Shown: in pieces, positions 1-11,885 of the stretch
Position numbering within the stretch: the stretch's first letter is position 1
How the letters are laid out: each line of letters opens with the position of its first letter
DNA from: Liolophura sinensis
Lineage: Eukaryota; Mollusca; Polyplacophora; Chitonida; Chitonidae
Assembly: GCF_032854445.1 (NCBI RefSeq)
Contig: NC_088302.1
Span: forward strand, 1,240,001-1,304,000
Length of the DNA stretch: 64,000 nt
Reading direction: 5' to 3'
Translations under genes and position numbers: made by a program
The notes under the pieces: generated by a model
Told to the model about the DNA's origin: nothing
Databases searched by the model: none
The model's input: the letters and a program-made list of their open reading frames with translations, nothing else

Positions 1-480
1 GGTATTTACACATCGCACATTTACACATCGCACATTTACACATTACAAAAATGAAATTATAAACTATACTTTATTGAAACTTCTTCCTGTAATGTTACGC
101 TGTAAGAGGGAGAACAAGAGCTGATATATTTAAAGTGTAAAGTATCAATCAAACATAAATTTATCTGATTGTTGTTTTCCACTTATATCATGGGGATCAG
201 GTTTAACAGGAAACCAGAATGCCTGGAGAGAAACCACCGACCTTGGGCAAGTTACTTTACCACATGATGACCTAGCTAATGGTGGTGGTGTGGTGTTATA
301 TGAGTTTTGTTTAAGGTTGTTTGTTTCCGTCAAAGCAATTACTTTGACGCTTTCAACAGATTAATTGTTTTAATGATTAACAAAAGCATTATTTGTTTTA
401 CAATTAAATTAGCTGAGGTCCTGTGCTGGAATACTCTCCAACTCTCACTGGTTTATCTGCAAGTCGTTGACACACCACTT
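1..480. other. Upstream part of an RRP8 intron, no exon seen
   Basis: No coding exon is recognisable here. The missing upstream RRP8 exons, which should carry the SAM-binding motifs, must lie before the window. Around 170-300 the text resembles a worn fragment of the SINE-like repeat found elsewhere in the window ('gagaaaccaccgacc' with 'gcaagttact'), with no clear ends. Confidence 0.5.
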
Positions 481-925
481 GAGATATCATGGTTTCCTCA
501 GAGCTCTGCTGGGTTTGTCAGCTACCTGGTGAGATATCATGGTTTTCTCAGGTCTCTGCTGGGTTTGTCAGTTACCTGGTGAGAAATCATGGTTTCCTCA
601 GGGCTCTACTGGGTTTGTGAGCTACCTGATGAGATGTCATGGTTTCCTCTGGGCTCTGTTGGGTTTGTCCGCTACCGGATGAGATGTCATGGTTTCCTCT
701 GGGCTCTGCTAGGTTTGTCCGCTACCTGATGAGATGCCATGGTTTCCTCTGGGCTCTGTTGGGTTTGTCAGCTACCTGGTGAGATGTCATGGTTTCCTCA
801 GGTCTCTATTATGTTTGTCAGTTACCTGGTGAGATGTCATGGTTTCCTTTGGGCTCTGTTGGGTTTGTCCGCTACCTGGTGGGATATCATGGTTTCCCCA
901 AGGCTCTGCTAAGTTTGTCAGAGCA
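481..925. repeat. 50-bp minisatellite, about 9 copies
   Basis: Head-to-tail units of exactly 50 bp start at 481, 531, 581, 631, 681, 731, 781, 831 and 881. Each begins with a form of 'gagatatcatggtttcctc' and ends with a form of 'gtcagctacctggt'. The array lies in the intron before the first RRP8 exon of the window. Confidence 0.93.
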
Positions 926-959
926 AACTATTCATTAGTTTTTATCACCTGTAGATATT

Positions 960-1326
960 TACTTCTGGACATTCCCAGCTTCCCTTGGAGAAGCAGAGTG
1001 TGGATTTCTGGTTTTATCACACTTATGTAGGTTTTCTTCAAACTCTTGCTCTTCCATGTTCCCGTGTTCCCCTGGAGAAGCAGAGTATGGATTTCTGGTT
1101 TTGTCACACACCTGTAGGTATTTATCACAAACTTACACTTCCATGTTCCCAGCTTCCCCTGGAGAAGCAGAGTGTGGATTTCTGGTTTTATCACACACAT
1201 GTAGGTATTTATCACAAACTTACACTTCCATGTTACCAGGTTCCCCTGGAGAAGCAGAGTGTGGATTTCTGGTTTTATCACACACATGTAGGTATTTATC
1301 ACAGACTTACACTTCCATGTTCCCAG
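960..1326 (+). repeat. 87-bp tandem copies of an RRP8 acceptor plus exon start
   Basis: Exon-like starts occur at 979, 1066, 1153 and 1240, followed by the real exon at 1327, all exactly 87 bp apart. Each unit has a splice-acceptor-like end (CAG kept at 976-978, 1150-1152 and 1237-1239; the copy before 1066 has GT instead of AG). About 32 bases resembling the start of the RRP8 exon follow, then intron-like sequence. The unit is 29 codons long, and all copies are open and in frame with the real exon. Confidence 0.9.
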
Positions 1327-4300
1327 GTTCCCCTCAAGAAGCGGAGTGTAGATATCTGTGTGTTTTGCCTTTCTCTGATGGGAACCAACCTGGTGGATTA
1401 CCTGACAGAGGCCAATCGCATCCTGAAGACAGGGTGAGTTGTCCAACACATTGTAACCCATCCTTACACACCTGACAGAGGCTAACCACATCCTGAAGAT
1501 AGGGTGAGTTGTCTGACACATCCTTACATACCTGACAGAGGCAAACTGCATCCTGAAGACTGGGTGAGTTGTCTGACACATCCTTACATACCTGACAGGA
1601 GCTATCCACATCCTGAAGACAGGGTGAGTTGTCCAACACATTGTAACCCATCCTTACACTCCTGACAGAGGCAAACCACAGCCTGAAGACTGGGTGAGTT
1701 GTCTGACACATCCTTACACACCTGACAGAGGCTAACCACATCCTGTAGACTGGGTGAGTTGTCTGACACATCCTTACACTCCTGACAGAAGCAAACCACA
1801 GCCTGAAGACTGGGTGAGTTGTCTGACACATCCTTACATACCTGACAGAGACTAACCACATCCTGAAGACTGGGTGAGTTGTCTGACACATTGTAACCCA
1901 TCCTCACATATCTGATAGAGGCAAACTGCATCCTGTAGACTGGGTGAGTTGTCTGACACATCCTTACATACCTGACAGAGACTAACCACATCCTGAAGAC
2001 AGGGTGAGTTGTCTGGCACATCCTGACATACCTGACAGTGGCTAACCACATCCTGTAGACTTTGTGAGTTGTCTGACACATTGTAACACATCCTTACATA
2101 CCTGATAGAGACAACCTGCATCCTGAAGACTGGGTGTGTTGTCTGACACATTGTAACACATCCGTACACATCTGACAGAGACAAACTGCATCCTGTAGAC
2201 TGGGTGAGTTGAATGACACATCCTTACACACCTGACAGAGGCTAACTACATCCTGAAGACTGGGTGAGTTGTCTGACACATCCTTACATACCTGACAGAG
2301 ACAAACTGCATCCTGAAGACTGGGTGAGTTGAATGACACATCCTTACACACCTGACAGAGGCAGACTACATCCTGAAGACTGGGTGAGTTGTCTGACACA
2401 TCCTTACATACCTGACAGAGGCAGACTACATCCTGAAGACTGGGTGAGTTGTCTGACACATCCTTACACACCTGACAGAGACTAACCACATCCTGAAGAC
2501 TGGGTGAGTTGTCTGACACATCCTTACACACCTGACAGACGCTAACTGCATCCTGAAGACTGAGTGAGTTGTCTAACACATCCTTACGTACCTGACAGAG
2601 GATAACCACATCCTGTAGACTGGGTGATTTGTATGACACATCCTTACACACCTGACAGAGACTAACCACATCCTGTAGACTAGGTGAGTTGTATGACACA
2701 TCCTTACATACCTAACAGAGGCTACCTGCATCCTGAAGACTGGGTGAGTTGTCTGACACATCCTTACATACCTGACAGAGGCTAACCACATCCTGTAGAC
2801 TGGGTGAGTTGTATGACACATCCTTACATACCTGACAGAGGCTAACCACATCCTGAAGACTGGGTGAGTTGTCTGACACATCTTTACATACCTGACATAG
2901 GCTAACTGCATCTTGTAGACTGGGTGAGTTGTCTGACACACCCTTACATACCTGACAGGGGCTAACCACATCCTGAAGACAGGGTGAGTTGTCTGGCACA
3001 TCCTTACATACCTGACAGAGGCAAACTGCATCCTGAAGACAGGGTGAGTTGTCTGACACATCCTTACATACCTGACAGTGGCTAACCACATCCTGTAGAC
3101 TGGGTGAGTTGTATGACACATCCTTACATACCTGACAGAGGCTAACCACATCCTGTAGACCGGGTGAGTTGTATGACACATCCTTACATACCTGACAGAG
3201 ACAAACAACATGTTGTAGACTGGGTGAGTTGTCTGACACATCCTTACATACCTGACAGAGGCTAACTGCATCCTGAAGACTGGTTGAGTTGTATGACACA
3301 TCCTTACACACCTGACAGAGGCAAACCACATCCTGAAGACTGGGTGAGTTGTCTGACACATCCTTACACACCTGACAGAGGCTAATCACATCCTGTAGAC
3401 TGGGTGAGTTGTCTGACACATCCTTACACACCTGACAGAGGCCAACTACATCCTGAAGACTGGGTGAGCTGTATGACACATCCTTACATACCTGACAGAG
3501 ACTAACCACATCCTGTAGACTGGGTGAGTTGTCTGACACATCCTTACATATTTGACAGAGGCTAACTGCATCCTGAAGACTGGGTGAGTTGTCTGACACA
3601 TCCTTACATACCTAATAGAGACAAGCTGCATCCTGTAGACTGGGTGAGTTGTCTGACACATCCTTACATACCTAATAGAGACAAGCTGCATCCTGAAGAC
3701 AGGGTGAGTTGTCTGACACATCCTTACATACCTGACAGTGGCTAACCACATCCTGTAGACTGGGTGAGTTGTCTGACACATCCTTACATACCTGACAGTG
3801 GCTAACCACATCCTGTAGACTGGGTGAGTTGTCTGACACATCCTTACATATTTGACAGAGGCTAACTGCATCCTGAAGACAGGGTGAGCTGTATGACACA
3901 TCCTTACATACCTGACAGTGGCTAACCACATCCTGTAGACTGGGTGAGTTGTCTGACACATCCTTACATATTTGACAGAGGCTAACCACATCCTGAAGAC
4001 AGGGTGAGCTGTATGACACATCCTTACGTACCTGACAGAGGCTAACCACATCCTGAAGACAGGGTGAGTTGTATGACACATCCTTACATACCTGACAGAG
4101 GCTAACCACATCCTGAAGACAGGGTGAGTTGTCTGACACATCCTTACATACCTAACAGAGACAAGCTGCATCCTGAAGACAGGGTGAGTTGTCTGACACA
4201 TCCTTACATACCTAACAGAGACAAGCTGCATCCTGAAGACAGGGTGAGTTGTCTGACACATCCTTACATACCTAACAGAGACAAGCTGCATCCTGAAGAC

Positions 4301-7300
4301 AGGGTGAGTTGTCTGACACATCCTTACACACCTGACAGAGGCTAACCACATCCTGAAGACAGAGTGAGCTGTATGACACATCCTTACGTACCTGACAGAG
4401 GCTAACCACATCCTGAAGACAGGGTGAGCTGTATGACACATCCTTACGTACCTGACAGAGGCTAACCACATCCTGAAGACAGGGTGAGCTGTATGACACA
4501 TCCTTACGTACCTGACAGAGGCTAACCACATCCTGAAGACAGGGTGAGTTGTATGACACATCCTTACATACCTGACAGAGGCTAACCACATCCTGAAGAC
4601 TGGGTGAGTTGTCTGACACATCCTTACATACCTAACAGAGACAAGCTGCATCCTGAAGACAGGGTGAGTTGTCTGACACATCCTTACATACCTAACAGAG
4701 ACAAGCTGCATCCTGAAGACAGGGTGAGTTGTCTGACACATCCTTACATACCTAACAGAGACAAGCTGCATCCTGAAGACAGGGTGAGTTGTCTGACACA
4801 TCCTTACACACCTGACAGAGGCTAACCACATCCTGAAGACAGAGTGAGCTGTATGACACATCCTTACATACCTGACAGGGGCTAACCACATCCTGTAGAC
4901 AGGGTGAGTTGTCTGACACATCCTTACACACCTGACAGAGGCTAACCACATCCTGAAGACAGGGTGAGTTGTCTGACACATCCTTACATACCTAATAGAG
5001 ACAAGCTGCATCCTGAAGACTGGGTGAGCTGTATGACACATCCTTACATACCTAATAGAGATAAGCTGCATCCTGAAGACAGGGTGAGCTGTATGACACA
5101 TCCTTACATACCTAATAGAGACAAGCTGCATCCTGAAGACAGGGTGAGTTGTATGACACATCCTTACACACCTAACAGAGACAAGCTGCATCCTGAAGAC
5201 AGGGTGAGCTGTATGACACATCCTTACATACCTAACAGAGACAAGCTGCATCCTGAAGACAGGGTGAGTTGTCTGACACATCCTTACATACCTGACAGAG
5301 GCTAACCACATCCTGAAGACTGGGTGAGTTGTCTGACACATCCTTACATACCTAACAGAGACAAGCTGCATCCTGAAGACAGGGTGAGTTGTCTGACACA
5401 TCCTTACATACCTAACAGAGACAAGCTGCATCCTGAAGACAGGGTGAGTTGTCTGACACATCCTTACATACCTAACAGAGACAAGCTGCATCCTGAAGAC
5501 AGGGTGAGTTGTCTGACACATCCTTACACACCTGACAGAGGCTAACCACATCCTGAAGACAGAGTGAGCTGTATGACACATCCTTACACACCTGACAGGG
5601 GCTAACCACATCCTGTAGACAGGGTGGGTTGTCTGACACATCCTTACACACCTGACAGAGGCTAACCACATCCTGAAGACAGGGTGAGTTGTCTGACACA
5701 TCCTTACATACCTAATAGAGACAAGCTGCATCCTGAAGACTGGGTGAGCTGTATGACACATCCTTACATACCTAATAGAGATAAGCTGCATCCTGAAGAC
5801 AGGGTGAGCTGTATGACACATCCTTACATACCTAATAGAGACAAGCTGCATCCTGAAGACAGGGTGAGTTGTATGACACATCCTTACACACCTAACAGAG
5901 ACAAGCTGCATCCTGAAGACAGGGTGAGCTGTATGACACATCCTTACATACCTAACAGAGACAAGCTGCATCCTGAAGACAGGGTGAGTTGTCTGACACA
6001 TCCTTACATACCTGACAGAGGCTAACCACATCCTGCAGACTGAGTGAGCTGTATGACACATCCTTACATATTTGACAGAGGCTAACTGCATCCTGCAGAC
6101 TGGGTGAGCTGTATGACACATCCTTACATACCTAATAGAGATAAGCTGCATCCTGAAGACAGGGTGAGCTGTATGACACATCCTTACATACCTAATAGAG
6201 ACAAGCTGCATCCTGAAGACTGGGTGAGCTGTATGACACATCCTTACATACCTAATAGAGATAAGCTGCATCCTGAAGACAGGGTGAGCTGTATGACACA
6301 TCCTTACATACCTAATAGAGACAAGCTGCATCCTGAAGACAGGGTGAGCTGTATGACACATCCTTACATACCTAACAGAGACAAGCTGCATCCTGAAGAC
6401 AGGGTGAGTTGTCTGACACATCCTTACATACCTGACAGAGGCTAACCACATCCTGCAGACTGAGTGAGCTGTATGACACATCCTTACATATTTGACAGAG
6501 GCTAACTGCATCCTGAAGACTGGGTGAGCTGTATGACACATCCTTACATACCTAATAGAGACAAGCTGCATCCTGCAGACTGAGTGAGTTGTATGACACA
6601 TCCTTACATACCTGACAGTGGCTAACCACATCCTGTAGACAGGGTGAGCTGTATGACACATCCTTACACACCTGACAGAGACAAGCTGCATCCTGAAGAC
6701 AGGGTGAGTTGTATGACACATCCTTACGTACCTGACAGAGGCTAACTGCATCCTGAAGACAGGGTGAGCTGTATGACACATCTTAATACAACCTAACATA
6801 CATGTAGACCAACCAGAGACACCAGACATGAAGCCTCCCATCTCAAATGTGAAATGAATTTGGATTTGAACCTAGGTTTTCCAGCTTGCCAGATGGTATC
6901 TCCTGAACTGAAATGCAGATCTTTGACCGTAACCATGTTCACTGAAATGCAAATGCATGACCTTCACTCGAATGCCAATTGATGACCTTCACTGACACAC
7001 AAATTCATTACCTTTCCTGGTTTTAAAATCATGATTTTTGTACACACACTAATTCACAATATTTTCTGATACTCAAACTCTAGAATATTTTCTGACACTC
7101 AAATTCATGTTCATACAAACTGACGACATTTCCTGCTATCCTAAACCTTGATGTCTACTGACACTCAGCTTCATGATATTTCACAAAATGTTAGGTCATT
7201 TACTAGGCACTGATTTCATCTCTCAAACCATTGCCAAAATTCAATCTGTTCTATTAATAGATGGCACATGTATGTGTGATACCTATGCTATTTTTTAGTT

Positions 7301-9923
7301 ATGTTTACCCATTGTGCTTTAAACCACCAAAGTATTAGTCACTGACAGTAACCATTAAGGTATTGGAACAAGTTTACCATTCTTCAGCTCTGAACTAGTC
7401 ACAGACAGTAACCAGTAAGGCCGTGGAACAAGTTTACCATTCGTCAGCTCTGAACTAGTCACAGACAGTAACAGATAAGGTCTTAGAATAAGTTTACCAT
7501 TTATCAACTCTGAACTAGTCACAGACAGTAACAGATAAGGTCTTAGAATAAGTTTACCATTTATCAACTCTGAACTAGTCACTGACAATAACCAGTAAGG
7601 CATTGGAACAAGTTTACCATTCATCAAGTCTGAACTAGTCACAGACAGTAACCAATAAGGCATTGGAACAAGTTTACCATTCATCAACTCTGAACTAGTC
7701 ACAGACAGTAACCGATAAGGCATTGGAACAAGTTTACCATTCATCAACTCTGAACTAGTCACAGACAGTAACCAATAAGACATTGGAACAAGTTTACAAT
7801 TCGTCAGCTCTGAACTAGTCACAGACAGTAACAGATAAGGTCTTAGAATAAGTTTACCATTCATCAACTCTGAACTAGTCACAGACAGTAACCAATAAGG
7901 CATTGGAACAAGTTTACCATTCATCAACTCTGAACTAGTCACAGACAGTAACCAATAAGGCATTGGAACAAGTTTACAATTCGTCAGCTCTGAACTAGTC
8001 ACAGACAGTAACAGATAAGGTCTTAGAATAAGTTTACAATTCGTCAGCTCTGAACTAGTCACAGACAGTAACAAATAAGGTCTTAGAATAAGTTTACAAT
8101 TCATCAGCTCTGAACTAGTCACAGACAGTAACCAATAAGGCATTGGAACGTTTACAATTCATCAGCACTGAAATAGTCACAGACGGTAACCAATAAGGCA
8201 TTGGAACAAGTTTACCATTCATCAGCTCTGAACTAGTCACAGACAGTAACCAGTAAGACCTTGGAACAAGTTTACCATTTATCAACTCTGAACTAGTCAC
8301 AGACAGTAACCAGTAAGACCTTGGAACAAGTTTACCACTGATCAGCTCTGAACTAGTCACAGACAGTAACCAATAAGACATTGGAACAAGTTCACCATTC
8401 ATCAGCTCTGAACTAGTCACAGACAGTAACAAATAAGGCCTTGGAACAAGTTTACCATTTGTCAGCTCTGAACTAGTCACAGACAGTAACCAATAAGGCA
8501 TTGGAACAAGTTTACCATTCATCAGCTCTGAACTCGTCACAGACAGTAACCAATAAGGCACTGGAACAAGTTTACCATTCATCAGCTCTGAACTAGTCAC
8601 AGACAATAACCAGTAAGGCATTGGAACAAGTTTACCATTCATCACCTCTGAACTCGTCAGAGACAGTAACCAATAAGGCACTGGAACAAGTTTACCATTC
8701 ATCAGCTCTGAACTAGTCACAGACAGTAACCAATAAGGCATTGGAACAAGTTTACCATTCATCAGCTCTGAACTCGTCACAGACAGTAACCAATAAGGCA
8801 TTGGAACAAGTTTACCATTCATCAGCTCTGAACTCGTCACAGACAGTAACCAATCAGGCATTGGAACAAGTTTACAATTCATCAGCTCTGAACTGATATT
8901 CATTCATTTCATTATTCATTTTAGTGGCATACTGAAGATTGCAGAAGTCAGCAGTAGGTTTGACAGCTTGCCACAGTTCATTGACAGTCTTAAGAAGTTG
9001 GGTTTTAGTTCAATAAATCAGGTAAGCAGCGAAAGTGGAAATTGAATGCATTAGCAGGGTCTCTTCCTTACCTGTAAGACAAACAAGGTAAGCAGTGAAA
9101 GTGGAAATTGAATGCGTTAGCAGGGTCTCTTCAGGACCTGTAAGATAAACCAGGTAAGTAATGAAAGTGGAAATTTATTATGTTAGTAGAGACCCTTCCT
9201 GACCAGTGAGGTCACAGGTTCAAACCTAGCTTTCGCCTATTCATCTGCAATGTTTTAGTCCTGGGTTTTGTCAGGTAAATCCAGTCAATCCAAATAAATT
9301 AAAGTATTAACAGAGGTGGAGTTAGACTAGTAGTTAACATTCTACATTCTGTGCATGCAGATGTGGGGATGTGGAGTCTGGTCTATATGCCTGATAATGC
9401 CATTATGGACATATATGGTCGTGGTTTTTCTCGAGCTCTTCCCTATTTCCTTCCACCATAATGCTGGCTGCCTTCATATACGTAAAATTTTCTTGAGTAG
9501 GGCCCTCACTGGACGAAAGGGTTGGCACGCGAGTGCGGCACAATGACCCAAGTGCCTCTCACCAATTCAGTCACTGTGACTTCAAGTTCAGTTCATGCTG
9601 GCTGTCAGAAGGTCTGCCAGTACTGCCAGTAATTGTGGGTCCTGGAGGAGAGCTCTGCCCGGCTTCCTCTAACCATAATGTTGGCTGCTGTCTTATAGGT
9701 GAAATATTCTTGAGTACTGCATAAAACACCAATCAAATATGTAAATATCTCCAGTACTGTATTTAACCCCAAACAAATTACAGGAAGATAATGAATGTAT
9801 TTTGTCTTTATCCAGAATACTCCCAGTAGGATGTTTGTGCTGCTGGATTTCAAGAAGGTTTCACACCCCCAAACCACGGCATTAGCATTATCATTAAAAC
9901 CTTGTGTTTATAAGAGACGTTGA
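1327..9923 (+). CDS. RRP8: RRP8, rRNA-processing methyltransferase (last three exons)
   Basis: C-terminal 103 residues of RRP8 (nucleomethylin in vertebrates), a nucleolar SAM-dependent Rossmann-fold methyltransferase that modifies a base in the large rRNA. Exons are 1327-1433, 8925-9021 and 9816-9923 with TGA at 9921-9923. All junctions are GT-AG and the phases join. Exon 1 gives [20 protein letters not shown] and then [15 protein letters not shown], the very conserved methyltransferase motif. Exon 2 gives [18 protein letters not shown]. Exon 3 gives MFVLLDFKK and ends KPCVYKRR, like the LQPCLYKRR end of the human protein. The N-terminal part and SAM-binding exons precede the window. The 7.5-kb intron between exons 1 and 2 is almost all minisatellite, and the next intron holds SINEs. 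The exon has K where its upstream repeat copies and the human protein have E (VPLE). Confidence 0.93.
1399..6790 (+). repeat. 60-bp minisatellite made of the RRP8 exon end and donor site
   Basis: Tandem 60-bp units run from the real exon-intron junction to about 6790. Each unit is about 35 bases resembling the exon's last bases ('tacctgacagaggc', 'catcctgaagacagg'), then a 5' splice site (usually GTGAGT or GTGAGC), then about 20-25 intronic bases ('tgtctgacacatccttaca'). From donor spacing (1434 to 6764, five units with a 10-bp insert) I count about 89 donors including the real one. A few have lost GTGAG, for example near 2132, 2623 and 3284. Subfamilies alternate in blocks ('acctaacagagacaagctgc' and 'cctgacagaggctaaccac'), showing recent higher-order expansion, for example 4140-4330 against 4620-4810 and 5340-5530. 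Confidence 0.97.
6791..7329 (+). other. Non-repetitive part of an RRP8 intron
   Basis: AT-rich intronic DNA between two minisatellites. Weak echoes of a repeated phrase ('tgaccttcactgaaatgca', 'ttcctgacactcaaattcatg') suggest a very old decayed tandem repeat at about 6920-7200. No exon is seen. Confidence 0.6.
7330..8896. repeat. 60-bp minisatellite, about 26 copies
   Basis: Units of 60 bp of the type 'ctgaactagtcacagacag', 'taaccaataaggcattgg', 'aacaagtttaccattcatcag' run up to 28 bp before the acceptor of RRP8 exon 2 (8925). One unit near 8150 is shorter. Different from the 1.4-6.8 kb array and not obviously exon-derived. Long reading frames on the minus strand come from the unit being 20 codons long. 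Confidence 0.96.
9010..9175 (+). repeat. 66-bp triplicated donor of RRP8 exon 2
   Basis: The real donor GT is at 9022. Copies of 'ggtaagcagcgaaagtggaa' type sequence put further donors at 9088 and 9154, exactly 66 bp apart, each preceded by an exon-like end (aatcag, aacaag, aaccag). The third copy is GTAAGTAATG. Confidence 0.88.
9415..9500 (+). mobile_element. tRNA-derived SINE, 3' fragment
   Basis: Carries the SINE body end: 'ttccaccataatgctggctg' followed by 'taaaattttcttgagtag'. The head is missing and the fragment is abutted by a second, longer copy. Lies in the last RRP8 intron. Confidence 0.75.
9518..9742 (+). mobile_element. tRNA-derived SINE, nearly full length
   Basis: Begins with a decayed tRNA-like head (part of the A box region, then 'gacccaagtgcctctcacca' and the B-box-like 'gacttcaagttcag'), continues with 'taaccataatgttggctgc' and ends 'gagtactgcataaaacacca' plus 'atcaaat'. 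Sense strand is plus. It lies 74 bp before the last RRP8 exon. Confidence 0.82.
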
Positions 9924-11381
9924 CCTTGACTAGTCAGAAGGTGATGTTGCAGCGCTAACAGATCTTTAAAATCACAATGTTTTATGTCATGGTCATGTGA
10001 AAGGTTGGCTCTTTTTTTTTTTTGATTTCCTCAGAATCCATTAACTCTTATTTTGCCGATGAATCTAGAATGACTACGTGTACCATCTATTTATTCATTA
10101 AAGTTTATTTTATTGGCAAGAACTTCATGTTGTTTTGTTGGTTGGTGTTTGTTTTGTTTTTTGTGAGTGAATGAATGAATGAACAAATGAATGATACGGG
10201 CTTAAAGCCACATCGACAATATTTCAGCCTTGTCTTGGCAAGATTTTTGTCCGTCTTTTCAGTTGTAACCTTCACTACTATCAACCATGAAGTAAATCGG
10301 TGAAGTATTTACTATTTGTCTGCCTGATTGTCCTACACATACATTCATTCTTTGGGTTTCCCTGTCCTCCTGACAAGCTGAGTGCTATCAAAAGTCCATC
10401 ATGATAATACATCATATAGATTTATACCAACATCACAGATTTTTACATTCATCGCTGAATTGAATCCACATCTCATAAATATTGTAAGAAATAATACTAT
10501 GTGTAACAACAGGGCGATATTTGTGTAGCTATGACATCTGTAATTCACTTAACTCAAGACCAAGCCTAAAACATCAGAACACCTGTTATTTTACTTCAGC
10601 CGAAAGTGTATATGGCAAATCCACATTGACTGCCAATGTCTTTGTGCCAGATTAAGGCAGTATGTGTCACAGCCAGTACCGACATATTAATTGATCTTGT
10701 TCTTGATCAATGTGTTGGTTTGGAATATAACTATGGACACTCCAGCGTATAACTGACTGATTCCCTGTATAACTGTGTGATTGGTGTTTACAACATGTAT
10801 GCCTCAAAGTGCATGTTGCTAGTGAGAGCCTAAAAGGGCAACCACTTAACTACTGAATCCTCTTTTCCACAATTCCCTCATGATCACCGGTTCAAATCTC
10901 GGTGTGGCTTGTGTCAGATTGTTTGTCCGGCACCCGGAGAAGGGCAGTGGTTAACCCTCGGCACTCGCGCCCCCCACAACCATAAACCCAGCCACTGTCG
11001 TATACATGTAAATGTAAAAAGCGTCTTACATATGGTAAATAAACTTTGAGTTTGGCAGGAGTAATTTCGTTATTGAGTGATCATTTTGTATAGCTTCAGC
11101 ATCCTTGAAGAAGTTATAAATCTTTGTAGGATCTCTGAAGTATTGTGAGGCCACTGGAGATATATGATGAGTTTCAGGTGTTTCAGTTACCTACATTCTA
11201 CAATCATAATGGAATGTTATTTAACCGCTGCTAAATGTTCCTTTCCCAGGCCTTCATGATAACAACACATTAAATATTTAACCCATGCAAAATGTTCCTT
11301 TCGCAGCCCTTCTTGATGACGTCACATTAAAGACAGTACGAGGTCACGGTAAAAACTGATATATTGTAGACATTGTACAAT
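9924..11381. other. RRP8 3' flank and presumed 3' UTR
   Basis: AT-rich DNA after the RRP8 stop codon. Candidate poly(A) signals on the plus strand are the weaker ATTAAA at 10098-10103 and AATAAA at about 11037-11042 within 'ggtaaataaactttg'. The stretch 10880-11045 ('gttcaaatctcggtg', 'caaccataaacccagcc', 'aaaaagcgtcttacata') looks like a decayed tRNA-derived repeat of another family. No other coding exon seen. Confidence 0.5.
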
Positions 11382-11622
11382 TTATTTATTTATTTGATTG
11401 GTGTTTTACGCCGTACTCAAGAATATTTCACTTATACGACGGCGGCCAGCATTATGGTGGGTGGAAACCGGGCACAGCCCGGGGGAAACCCACGACCATC
11501 CGCAACCATCCGAGAGGAAGCCAGCATGAGCTGGACTTGAACTCACAGCGACCGCATTGGTGAGAGACTCCTGGGTCATTAGGCTGCACTAGCGCGCTAA
11601 CCAACTGAGCCACGGAAGCCCC
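11382..11622 (-). mobile_element. Full-length tRNA-derived SINE with 13-bp target duplication
   Basis: Read on the minus strand it starts GGGGCTTCCGTGGCTCAGTT (A box TGGCTCAGTTGG), has a B-box-like GAGTTCAAGTCC, a body with CCACCATAATGCTGGCCGCC, and ends in AATAAATAAATAAA. It is flanked by the perfect direct repeat gacattgtacaat at 11369-11381 and 11623-11635, the mark of LINE-aided retroposition. This is the best-preserved copy in the window and a good reference for the others. Confidence 0.95.
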
Positions 11623-11885
11623 GACATTGTACAATGTCAATGGCACAATATCCTATTTCAGGCTAGAGTCATTTCACAGGAATAAACATATGCCGCCTTC
11701 CCACTATATCAGTCAATCGTGTCACTTCCATCAGACTTCTTAATGAGATTTTGTCTCGGTTTGATACTCACTGATTTAGGTTGTAGCTACATAACGTTTG
11801 TGCTGTAGTTACATAAAGTTATGTCCATGGGCAATCTTTCCTGCCCAAGGTAACTTGGGGTCTAAGTGGAGTAGTCTATTGTTCA
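11623..11885. other. Intergenic DNA, nothing recognised
   Basis: Unique-looking sequence between the SINE and the 61-bp array, with a short partial duplication ('gtagctacataacgtttgt', 'gtagttacataaagtta'). Confidence 0.5.

Noticed and set aside
3446-6841. Stop-free minus-strand frame of over 1100 codons with 20-residue Cys/His repeats ([10 protein letters not shown]...), reminiscent of a zinc-finger array
   Set aside because: It is the antisense reading of the 60-bp exon-donor minisatellite (20 codons per unit). Overlapping frames on both strands are also open, the Cys/His spacing fits no finger, and it lies inside the RRP8 intron.
7355-8903. Minus-strand frames of 262 codons ([20 protein letters not shown] repeats)
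   Set aside because: 20-codon units of the 60-bp array inside the RRP8 intron; no start context, no non-repeat coding sequence.
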